From contig DIER01000043.1 of assembly GCA_002418725.1 (NCBI GenBank), positions 1 through 64,000 of the forward strand: a DNA stretch of 64,000 nucleotides. The letters are read 5' to 3'. A program made the translations under genes and the position numbers. The DNA is from Acholeplasmataceae bacterium UBA5769. GTDB taxonomy: Bacteria; Bacillota_I; Bacilli_A; Acholeplasmatales; Acholeplasmataceae. The notes under the pieces were generated by a model that saw only the letters and a list, made by a program, of their open reading frames with translations, was not told where the DNA came from and ran no database searches. Shown here in pieces: positions 54,013 to 61,766 of the stretch. Within the stretch, counting starts at the first letter, position 1. Each line of letters opens with the position of its first letter.

Positions 54013-54972
54013 TTGCATTGGATGTTTTTATCAAAGGTTCATAAACCCAAAAAAAGAAGACGACATCGCTTTTTAAAAGGCGTGAAAATAGTGTTCATCC
54101 TCATCCTGATGGGGATGATTTATTCACTGGGTATTGCTGTTGCAGAAAACATTCAGGTCAACCGAATGATTGCGAATTTTAAAGAAAGATCCGTTTTTGA
54201 AACAGAAGTCACCATTGAGTATTCAACCAACCGTTTTCAAACGAGAAGATACTATAAAGTTTCACGTGAAACATCATATGAATTAGAGGATACACGAAGT
54301 GTATTCTACGATCAAACAAGAAAATTCCTTGGTCAATCGGGTGATATTTTTGTTTCACAAGATTCACCATTTCCAGACACCCCTCTTGTACATTCGTTCA
54401 TTTCTTATTATTTTGGAGGACATGCCGCACTAAAGACTTCAGACAATAGATTTATTGAAGCAGTTGGATTTCCAGATGACGATGAATCTATCTTAGATTT
54501 TATTTTGCATCCAGGAAATGAGCCACACAATTTTTCTGCGACCGTTAGTAAATCACCATCTAATTATTGGTTGAATCCAAATTATCGTACGGAAAGTGAT
54601 TCGAGCTATCCTTATTATGGAACCAGATACCGCAATGATTTTATTGGGTTAAGAGTTAAAGGTGTCACGCAAGATCAAATTGATGGTGCAATCCAATATG
54701 GCGAAGATCAATTGGATCAAAGTCTTTATAACTTTCTGTTTTTTCTTGACATGACCTATAAATATTACTGTACAGACTTAGTGAGCAGGGCTTATCAAAG
54801 TGTCATGGTTGAAGAAAGTAAACAACGCAACTATTCAAGAGCGCTTAACGATGATCGTTTCATCACATCGGTAAACGATATGGTGCTATCAAGAGATACC
54901 TACATGATTTTTTATGTTGAAGTCATTGAAGATATTTGGCACATTTATTATTTGGAAGATTTGGAGGGGTAA
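54013..54972 (+). CDS. Membrane-anchored permuted NlpC/P60 (YiiX-like) hydrolase
   Basis: About 319 residues: a very basic cytoplasmic N-terminus, one membrane helix (about 24-44), then an external domain with GDIFVSQDS (110-118), GGHAALK with His 137, FIEAVG with Glu 149, and YYCTDLVSRAY with Cys 253. The His-before-Cys order marks the circularly permuted YiiX/YebB branch of NlpC/P60. Substrate unknown; peptide or lipid amide bonds are known for relatives. TTG at 54013 is best spaced from GGGTGAT; ATG at 54022 is an alternative. Followed by rmuC three bases later. Confidence 0.78.
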   Translation: MHWMFLSKVHKPKKRRRHRFLKGVKIVFILILMGMIYSLGIAVAENIQVNRMIANFKERSVFETEVTIEYSTNRFQTRRYYKVSRETSYELEDTRSVFYDQTRKFLGQSGDIFVSQDSPFPDTPLVHSFISYYFGGHAALKTSDNRFIEAVGFPDDDESILDFILHPGNEPHNFSATVSKSPSNYWLNPNYRTESDSSYPYYGTRYRNDFIGLRVKGVTQDQIDGAIQYGEDQLDQSLYNFLFFLDMTYKYYCTDLVSRAYQSVMVEESKQRNYSRALNDDRFITSVNDMVLSRDTYMIFYVEVIEDIWHIYYLEDLEG

Positions 54973-54975
54973 ACC

Positions 54976-56133
54976 ATGGATTATGTCATTTTAGGATTAT
55001 TGGTTGTCTTAATTTTTTTGGTCATTTACTTGATCGTCTCGCAAAAAAAACATCAACCATTACCACCTGATTTATCAGAGTTTAAAGATGCACAAGGTGA
55101 TCTTAAAGTCTACCTACAAAAAGAATACAGCGAATTTCGATTTCAATTGCAACAAATGATCAATGAAACAGGCAAAACCAGCCAAAAAGATTTAAATGAG
55201 TTTAAAGATATGATCGTGCGACAAATCGAATTGAAATTTAAAGATATCAACGAAAAAGTTGATGTAAGGCTTGGAGAGGGATTTGAGAGAACAAATAAGA
55301 CGTTTACCGATGTCGTTGAAAGATTAACCAAAATCGATGAAGCTCAAAAGAAAATCGAGGCACTTTCAACAGAAGTTATCTCTTTAAATGACCTTTTAAA
55401 AGGTCAAAAAACAAGAGGTATTTTTGGTGAAGTCCAACTTTACCAATTGCTATCCGCTGTTTTAGGAGACTCAAACGAACTTTATGAGAAACAAAAGACA
55501 CTGTCTAATGGTTCAATTGCAGATGCGATCGTGTATGCCCCAGATCCTATTGGTATGGTGGCGATTGACTCGAAATTTCCACTTGAAAACTATCGTCGCA
55601 TGGTGGATCGTGACTTAGGTGATGCCGATCGTTTACAAGCCTCAAAAGACTTCAAAAAAGATGTCAAAAAACACATTGATGACATCAAGAACAAATACAT
55701 TATCTTTAACGAAACAGGCGATCAAGCCTTCATGTTCGTTCCTGCAGAAGCGATTTTTGCCGAAATTTCTGCTTACCACGAAGAATTAATCGAATATGCA
55801 GCTAAACATAAAGTTTGGCTCGTTTCACCAACCACATTGATGTCGACACTCTCCATGATTCAAATGGTCGTTCGCAACCTCGAAAGAGATAAACAAGCAA
55901 AAGTCATTGTCGAAGAATTAAAGAAACTTGGCGAAGAATTCAAACGCTATGTTGATCGTTGGGATAAACTCAAACGTTCGATTGAAAGCGTTGCGAAAAA
56001 CGCAGATAGTGTCCACACAACCAGTGAAAAAATCTCGAAGAAATTCAAACACATTTCCGAAGCTAAATTTACAGAAATTGACGACGATGATGTTGAAGAA
56101 ATCGAGATGGAACCTGTGGATGAATCAAGTTGA
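54976..56133 (+). CDS. rmuC: DNA recombination protein RmuC
   Basis: 385 residues: N-terminal membrane helix (about 3-22), long coiled coil (about 40-130) and the RmuC nuclease-like core (LLKGQKTRGIFGEVQLYQLL; IDSKFPLENYRRM; MFVPAEAIFAE). Limits inversions at short repeats in E. coli by genetics; biochemical role is uncertain. GGAGGGG precedes the ATG. Ends in TGA. Confidence 0.93.
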   Translation: MDYVILGLLVVLIFLVIYLIVSQKKHQPLPPDLSEFKDAQGDLKVYLQKEYSEFRFQLQQMINETGKTSQKDLNEFKDMIVRQIELKFKDINEKVDVRLGEGFERTNKTFTDVVERLTKIDEAQKKIEALSTEVISLNDLLKGQKTRGIFGEVQLYQLLSAVLGDSNELYEKQKTLSNGSIADAIVYAPDPIGMVAIDSKFPLENYRRMVDRDLGDADRLQASKDFKKDVKKHIDDIKNKYIIFNETGDQAFMFVPAEAIFAEISAYHEELIEYAAKHKVWLVSPTTLMSTLSMIQMVVRNLERDKQAKVIVEELKKLGEEFKRYVDRWDKLKRSIESVAKNADSVHTTSEKISKKFKHISEAKFTEIDDDDVEEIEMEPVDESS

Positions 56134-56164
56134 CAATCCGCTTTATTAAGGGTATAATGAACTA

Positions 56165-56407
56165 GAAATCGATGAAGAGAGAGTAACGTTTAACCTATTG
56201 GTTAGCGAGTCAGGGATGGTGGAAGCCTGATGCAATGTTAAACGCGAAGAACACTTGGAGAGATGGAAGAAATTTGGTGTACCAAAGAGTAGAACCATCC
56301 GCTAACCGCGTTATAGGTTTTAAAGGGCTAGAATGATTTCTAGAACTAAGGTGGTACCGCGTATATTTTACGTCCTTAGATTTTGCTAAGGGCGTTTTAT
56401 TTTTATT
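56165..56407 (+). promoter_or_regulatory. T-box leader of asnS
   Basis: Stem I region with AGAGAG and AGTAACG elements; likely specifier codon AAC (Asn) at 56250-56252 in GAAGAACACTTGG. The conserved T-box AAGGTGGTACCGCG is at 56348-56361. A terminator ACGTCCTTAG/CTAAGGGCGT (56370-56395) with a T run ends the leader. Uncharged tRNA-Asn would stabilise the antiterminator and allow asnS transcription. Confidence 0.93.
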
Positions 56408-56423
56408 ATTAGGAGGCATATCC

Positions 56424-57815
56424 ATGGAAACAACCGTTAAACAGATTTACAGAGAAACAGAGAAACAATTAGGGACTACATTAGAACTTTATGGGTGGAT
56501 TAGAAACCATCGTGCACAAAAAGAATTTGGGTTTATCAATTTTCATGATGGGACCTTCTTTGAAACACTACAAGTGGTTTATGAAGAACAAAAAATAGAT
56601 AACTTTAAAGATGTTCAAAAACTTCGCGTTGGGAGTGCAATTCTTGTCAAAGGAGTACTTATCTTAACCCCAGATGCAAAACAACCTTTTGAAGTTAAAG
56701 CATCACACATCGAACTTTTAGGAGATTCACCTGAAGATTACCCCATTCAACCTAAACGCCACACACGTGAATTTTTAAGAGAGGTAGCGCACTTGCGTGC
56801 GAGAACCAATCTTTTCCATGCGGTGTTTAGATTGCGTTCTGTCGCAGCGATGGGTATTCATGAGTTTTTCCAATCACGTGGCTTCATTTACACACATACA
56901 CCTATCATTACTGGTAATGATGGTGAAGGTGCAGGTCAAATGTTTAGTGTCACCACATTACCACTCGACAAAATACCATTTACTGAAGAAAAAACTGTAG
57001 ATTTCAAGAAAGATTTCTTTGGCAAAGCGACCAATCTCACTGTCACTGGTCAACTTGAAGCAGAGACGTTTGCACTCGCTTTCAAAAATGTTTACACCTT
57101 TGGACCGACATTTAGAGCCGAAAACTCCAATACATTAAGACACGCTTCAGAGTTTTGGATGATTGAACCAGAAATGGCATTTGCTGATCTCAATAAAAAC
57201 ATGGAAGTCGTTGAAGACATGGTTAAGTTTTTAATTGCTTATGTTTTCGAAAAACTTCCTGAAGAAATGGTGTTCTTCGATAAATTTGTTGAACCTGGAC
57301 TAACAGAACGTTTACTTAGGGTGTTAAACACACCATTTGCACGTGTCACACACAAGGAAGCCATTGATATTTTACTTTCAAGTGGTGTGAAGTTTGAAAA
57401 CCTGCCAAAACATGGCCAAGATATCAACACAGAACATGAAAAATACCTCACAGAAAAACATTTTAAATCTCCTGTGTTTGTGACAAACTGGCCAAAAGAT
57501 ATCAAAGCTTTCTACATGCGTTTAAATGATGATGGCGAGACTGTAGCTGCGATGGATCTTTTAGTTCCAGGATCCGGAGAACTTGTTGGTGGATCTCAGA
57601 GAGAAGAGCGTCTAGATTACTTAATCAAGCGCATGACAGACATGCATGTTCCTCAAAAAGATTTAGAATGGTACATTGATTTACGCCGTTATGGCGGATG
57701 TGTGCATTCAGGGTTTGGTATGGGTTTTGAAAGACTTATCATGTATTTGACAGGGGTTGAAAACATCAGAGATGTCATTCCTTTCCCAAGAACACCTAAA
57801 AATTGTGAATTTTAA
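56424..57815 (+). CDS. asnS: Asparaginyl-tRNA synthetase
   Basis: 463 residues, class IIb: N-terminal OB anticodon-binding domain (LELYGWIRNHRAQKEFGFI), motif 2 FGPTFRAENSNT(about 235), motif 3 GFGMGFERLIMYLTG near the C-terminus. Charges tRNA-Asn. Regulated by the T-box above; AGGAGG precedes the ATG; own terminator downstream. Confidence 0.96.
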   Translation: METTVKQIYRETEKQLGTTLELYGWIRNHRAQKEFGFINFHDGTFFETLQVVYEEQKIDNFKDVQKLRVGSAILVKGVLILTPDAKQPFEVKASHIELLGDSPEDYPIQPKRHTREFLREVAHLRARTNLFHAVFRLRSVAAMGIHEFFQSRGFIYTHTPIITGNDGEGAGQMFSVTTLPLDKIPFTEEKTVDFKKDFFGKATNLTVTGQLEAETFALAFKNVYTFGPTFRAENSNTLRHASEFWMIEPEMAFADLNKNMEVVEDMVKFLIAYVFEKLPEEMVFFDKFVEPGLTERLLRVLNTPFARVTHKEAIDILLSSGVKFENLPKHGQDINTEHEKYLTEKHFKSPVFVTNWPKDIKAFYMRLNDDGETVAAMDLLVPGSGELVGGSQREERLDYLIKRMTDMHVPQKDLEWYIDLRRYGGCVHSGFGMGFERLIMYLTGVENIRDVIPFPRTPKNCEF

Positions 57816-57840
57816 GAGATCCTTCGGGGTCTCTTTCTTT
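57815..57840 (+). terminator. Intrinsic terminator after asnS
   Basis: Eight-pair stem AGAGATCC/GGGTCTCT with a UUCG tetraloop, then TTCTTT. Confidence 0.88.
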
Positions 57841-57879
57841 ATAAAGAAAGGAAAAAGAAAAGAATATCGAATGCATTCA

Positions 57880-57908
57880 TTGACAAAGGTCACTTGACAT
57901 ACTATAAT
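57880..57908 (+). promoter_or_regulatory. Consensus promoter P1 of sugar importer
   Basis: TTGACA (57880-57885), 17 bases, TATAAT (57903-57908): perfect consensus, about 320 bases before the ATPase gene. Confidence 0.88.
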
Positions 57909-57919
57909 GTAATTACCTC

Positions 57920-57933
57920 TAAAAACGCTTACA
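57920..57933 (+). promoter_or_regulatory. Candidate cre (CcpA) site at P1
   Basis: TAAAAACGCTTACA matches the cre consensus TGWAANCGNTNWCA at every fixed position except the second. It starts about five bases after the predicted P1 transcription start, a repressing position. Confidence 0.6.
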
Positions 57934-57989
57934 TCAATTTGTTTTGCTAAAACTGTGTAAAAACATTGTGATGTAAGACGATAATTCGT

Positions 57990-58018
57990 TGTTTTTTCGA
58001 GGTTATTATTATATAATA
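57990..58018 (+). promoter_or_regulatory. Second promoter P2 of sugar importer
   Basis: TTGTTT (57990-57995), 17 bases, TATAAT (58013-58018); start near 58025, just before the leader ORF. Confidence 0.55.
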
Positions 58019-58037
58019 GGATTGTTGAGGTGAGACA

Positions 58038-58112
58038 ATGTTGATCATTTTATTAGATATGTTTATATCCCGGATTGGCAAGAGTGATCAGCGTTTTTTT
58101 AAATCCAATTGA
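58038..58112 (+). CDS. Leader ORF before sugar importer
   Basis: 24 codons beginning MLIILLDMF, preceded by GAGGTGA with good spacing. It spans a terminator-like hairpin. Could be a leader peptide used for attenuation or a small hydrophobic protein; not recognised. Confidence 0.5.
   Translation: MLIILLDMFISRIGKSDQRFFKSN
58040..58100 (+). terminator. Attenuator-like hairpin inside leader ORF
   Basis: GTTGATCA (58040-58047) pairs with TGATCAGC (58085-58092), one G-U, followed by G and seven T residues. The loop is long (37 bases), so strength is uncertain. Confidence 0.5.
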
Positions 58113-58176
58113 ACTCAAATTCTTATGAGAACATCATAGGAGTCTTTTTATGTTAAATATGCACGAAAAAAATTGA

Positions 58177-58208
58177 CAAAGCTATAACCCCTAAAATAGA
58201 TAGCTTTG
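58177..58208 (+). promoter_or_regulatory. Perfect inverted repeat before ATPase gene
   Basis: CAAAGCTAT and ATAGCTTTG separated by 14 bases. It overlaps a possible third promoter (TTGACA at 58173-58178, weak -10 TAGATA) and ends 22 bases before the ATG, so it may be an operator or an mRNA hairpin near the ribosome site. Confidence 0.55.
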
Positions 58209-58229
58209 GTAGAAATAAAGGAGTATACA

Positions 58230-59864
58230 ATGGAAGAAAACAAACGTGTGCAACAAAAAGGATTGTCAATTAGATTAGAAAATTTAACGAAAATTTTCTA
58301 TGATAAAAAAGGTGGAAAAGATACAAGAGCGGTTGATGACTTTGATGTCGTCATTCCATCCGGGAAGCTCATTGGTTTGCTTGGACCATCGGGTTGTGGT
58401 AAATCAACAACGCTTTACATGATCGCTGGTCTGCTCGCACCAACCACAGGTAAGATTTTTTTCGGTGATGAAGATGTCACTGAATTATCACCTGAAAAAA
58501 GAGGAATTGGGCTTGTTTTCCAAAACTATGCACTCTATCCTCACATGACGGTACGCAAAAACATCTTATTCCCACTGGAGAACATGGGATTGAAGAAGCG
58601 TTCTATTGAAGAAGCATACCGTAAAGCTTATTTTGCGGAGAGTCCAAAAGAAGCTGCTGTGTATTATGAGTACGCAGATAAGCTTGATCAACTCCAAAAC
58701 AAATATCGCCGTTTAGAAAATGATGCGAAAGCAACTCACACGAATCAAGTATTTAACGCGAAAGCACAGTATAAACAAGATCTTGCTGCTGCAAAAAAAG
58801 CGCAACAAGATGCAAAACCTATTAAAGATGCATTTAAGCAAAGTTTAGCAGGTTTCAAGAACGAATTAAATGCTCAATTAACTTCCTTTGCAGCTGAGTA
58901 TGTCAAAGAAAAGGAAGCTATTAAACCTGCAAATTTAGATGAGTTACTTCCAAAAATGAAGCAATCCTATGCTTTAGTTGAAGAAAAAGCACTCATCGTT
59001 AAAAAAGAAATCGAAAAGCAATACGGCAATCAACCGGACCGTATGAAACAAGAGTTCGAAAAATCATTACCTGAAAGCGTTCGTCTAGTCGTTGAAGCGA
59101 AAAGTGCAGACTATAAGAGAATTATGGAAGAACGTGTGGTTGAAATGGCAAAACTTGTTGGTATTGAAGACCAATTAGAAAAGAAACCAGCACAACTTTC
59201 TGGTGGTCAGCAACAACGTGTTGCGATTGCGCGTGCACTTGTGAAGAAACCAAGAGTTTTACTCTTAGATGAACCACTATCAAATCTTGATGCGCGTCTG
59301 CGTCTTCAAACACGTGAAGAAATTAAACGTATTCAACGTGAAACAGGTATTACCACCATTTTCGTTACCCATGACCAAGAAGAAGCAATGTCTATTTCCG
59401 ATGAAATCGTCTTAATGAACTTTGGTGAAGAGCAACAAAAAGGTGCGCCACAATTTGTTTATGATCAACCAGAAAACTTATTCGTTGCGAAGTTCTTAGG
59501 AACGCCACCTATTGGTTTATACAATGCAACACTTAAAGATGCACAAATCTTAATCAATAATCAAGTTGTCTTTAAATCGGATAAACTTAAAAAAGAAGCA
59601 AACCGTGAAGTTATCGTCGGTGTTAGACCTGAAGGTTATGAAATGAGTGCAAGCGGAACTCTTGAAGTAGCCTCTCAATATGTTGAAACGATTGGACGCG
59701 ATTTATCACTCGTATCTTCACATCCAAGTGCGATCACACCATCATTTAGAATTATCTTACATGATGCTGACCAATCACTTGCTGAGCAGAAGACCGTTCG
59801 TTTCAACCTTAAAGCACATAAAACGTTTGTTTTCGATAAAGAAACAGGTCGGAGACTTGCATAA
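58230..59864 (+). CDS. Sugar ABC importer ATPase with helical insertion
   Basis: 544 residues, MalK/MsmK/UgpC type: Walker A GPSGCGKST (52-60), Q loop FQNY (Q98), LSGGQ (323-327), Walker B VLLLDEP (343-349), H loop H381, and a shortened C-terminal regulatory domain. Q loop and signature are about 225 residues apart against about 53 in MalK: a charged, Ala/Lys/Glu-rich helical insertion fills about 124-297. Similarly enlarged ATPases occur in Mycoplasma (for example MG187). ATG at 58230 after AAAGGAG. Powers uptake with the two permeases that follow. Confidence 0.92.
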   Translation: MEENKRVQQKGLSIRLENLTKIFYDKKGGKDTRAVDDFDVVIPSGKLIGLLGPSGCGKSTTLYMIAGLLAPTTGKIFFGDEDVTELSPEKRGIGLVFQNYALYPHMTVRKNILFPLENMGLKKRSIEEAYRKAYFAESPKEAAVYYEYADKLDQLQNKYRRLENDAKATHTNQVFNAKAQYKQDLAAAKKAQQDAKPIKDAFKQSLAGFKNELNAQLTSFAAEYVKEKEAIKPANLDELLPKMKQSYALVEEKALIVKKEIEKQYGNQPDRMKQEFEKSLPESVRLVVEAKSADYKRIMEERVVEMAKLVGIEDQLEKKPAQLSGGQQQRVAIARALVKKPRVLLLDEPLSNLDARLRLQTREEIKRIQRETGITTIFVTHDQEEAMSISDEIVLMNFGEEQQKGAPQFVYDQPENLFVAKFLGTPPIGLYNATLKDAQILINNQVVFKSDKLKKEANREVIVGVRPEGYEMSASGTLEVASQYVETIGRDLSLVSSHPSAITPSFRIILHDADQSLAEQKTVRFNLKAHKTFVFDKETGRRLA

Positions 59865-60790
59865 TGCTTGAGTATAAAAAAGATTATAAAGCCTGGTTAT
59901 ACCTGGCGATTCCGCTATCTTTATTAACAGTCTTTACGTTTTATCCACTCATCAAAACCATTTTGATTTCACTATTTTCACAATATAACGCGATGGATGA
60001 TAGCTTTGGTATGTTCTTTGACCTCATGGCTTATCAAACCATTTTCAATGACCCTATCTTCAGACAATCGATTTTAAATACGTTGATCTTAGTGTTCGTC
60101 TCAGTGCCTATTTCAACCGTGTTAGCGTTATTGATTGCTGTTGGGTTAAACTCGATTAAACCATTACAAAAAATCTTCCAAACCGTGTTCTTTATGCCAT
60201 ATGTCACGAACACACTGGCTATCGGGATGGTCTTCAGCGTTATGTTCTCTCACCCGTTAACCCAAGGTATCATGCCGGAAGGGTTAATCAACACCCTTTT
60301 TCAGACATCGATTGACTGGGTTGGGGTTACCGCAACCAGACAACACTGGATGCTTGTGGTGTTGCTTTACACCACATGGAGTGCACTACCCTTTAAGATT
60401 TTAGTCTTTATCGGTGGTCTCCAAAACATTTCTAAGCAATATTATGATGCTGCTAAGATTGACGCAACGCCACCAAAGCGCATCCTCACTCGCATTACCA
60501 TACCTCTACTATCACCACTCATCAGCTACATCTTAATCACCTCATTCATCGGTGCCTTCAAGGCCTATGAATCTGTGTTAGCTGTTGCTGGTACAACAGG
60601 ACGTACCTTAGACCGTGAACGTTGGACAGCTGTTGCCTATGTCTATGACAAAATTGGTTTAGCTGGACTCGACTCTAACTATGTGTCCTATTACTCGAGA
60701 GGTGCCGCAGCTGCGGTAATGTTATTCATCATTATCATGATCTTTACTGCCATAAACCTTTATGTCAGCAAGAAGAAAGTTCACTACTAG
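59864..60790 (+). CDS. Sugar ABC importer permease (MalF/UgpA type)
   Basis: 308 residues, six membrane helices, with the EAA loop QYYDAAKIDATPPKRILTRI in outline (about 200-220) that docks on the ATPase. Start overlaps the ATPase stop by one base (TAATG). First of two permeases forming the channel. Substrate not determined; family members carry oligosaccharides or glycerol-3-phosphate. Confidence 0.93.
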   Translation: MLEYKKDYKAWLYLAIPLSLLTVFTFYPLIKTILISLFSQYNAMDDSFGMFFDLMAYQTIFNDPIFRQSILNTLILVFVSVPISTVLALLIAVGLNSIKPLQKIFQTVFFMPYVTNTLAIGMVFSVMFSHPLTQGIMPEGLINTLFQTSIDWVGVTATRQHWMLVVLLYTTWSALPFKILVFIGGLQNISKQYYDAAKIDATPPKRILTRITIPLLSPLISYILITSFIGAFKAYESVLAVAGTTGRTLDRERWTAVAYVYDKIGLAGLDSNYVSYYSRGAAAAVMLFIIIMIFTAINLYVSKKKVHY

Positions 60791-60801
60791 GAGGGATGGC
60801 T

Positions 60802-61737
60802 ATGCAAAACATGTTAAAGTACGCTGAATACAGCGAAAACAAAGCACTTAAAGCTCAAAAGACCGCTCAAATCCTAGGTAAGTTAGGAACTTATACATTC
60901 CTATCGATCATGGCATTTGTCGTTATTGTGCCCTTCTACTGGATGCTTAACGTCTCCTTTCAAAGCAGTAACGAAGTTTTGAACTCGTTGAATACGAGCT
61001 TGTTCCCCAAAGTTTTTTCTCCAAAAAACTATGTGAACGTGTTCTTGTATTCCTCTTCTCAGCAAGGCAGTATTAACTTCTCAAGATACTTGCTAAACAC
61101 AAGCGTTGTCGCAATCTTCTCAACGATTGGTGGAACATTCTTCTCAATCTTGGTTGCCTTCGCACTTGCAAGACTTAACTTTAAAGGTAAGGAACTCATC
61201 TTTACAATCTTGCTTGCGACCATGATGATCCCAGGCGAAATGATGGTTATCTCCAACTACATTACGGTTTCCCGTTTAGGTTGGGTGAACGATCCAGGTT
61301 CCGGGTCTTATCTTGCGATGATTATACCGTTCTTGATTTCGATTTTCCATATTTATTTACTAAGACAAACATTCAAACAAATTCCTAACGAGCTCTATTA
61401 TGCAGCGAAGGTGGATGGATGTGCGGATTATAAATACTTATGGCGCGTGATGGTTCCGATTGCTAAGAGCAGTATCGTCACCATCATCATTTTGAAGCTT
61501 ATGGGGGCATGGAATGCCTACATTTGGCCAGATATCGTTGCGAACGAAAAGTTCAAACTCGTGACAACCTGGTTGAGAAGTTCATTTACCGACCAAGCCG
61601 ATACCGGTTCAGGTCGTGTGCTTATCAACTATCAGATGGCTGCAACCGTCATCGTGACTGTTCCGCTTTTATTGCTGTTCATCTTCTTTAGAAAGTACAT
61701 CATGAGTGGTATTTCACGCAGTGGCGTTAAAGGATAA
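60802..61737 (+). CDS. Sugar ABC importer permease (MalG/UgpE type)
   Basis: 311 residues, six helices, EAA loop ELYYAAKVDGCADYKYLWRV in outline and a typical C-terminus (FRKYIMSGISRSGVKG). The ATG at 60802 is seven bases after AGGAGG; the ATG at 60796 is too close. Pairs with the preceding permease. Confidence 0.93.
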   Translation: MQNMLKYAEYSENKALKAQKTAQILGKLGTYTFLSIMAFVVIVPFYWMLNVSFQSSNEVLNSLNTSLFPKVFSPKNYVNVFLYSSSQQGSINFSRYLLNTSVVAIFSTIGGTFFSILVAFALARLNFKGKELIFTILLATMMIPGEMMVISNYITVSRLGWVNDPGSGSYLAMIIPFLISIFHIYLLRQTFKQIPNELYYAAKVDGCADYKYLWRVMVPIAKSSIVTIIILKLMGAWNAYIWPDIVANEKFKLVTTWLRSSFTDQADTGSGRVLINYQMAATVIVTVPLLLLFIFFRKYIMSGISRSGVKG

Positions 61738-61766
61738 TAAAAAAATTTAGATAAGAAGGAGTATGT

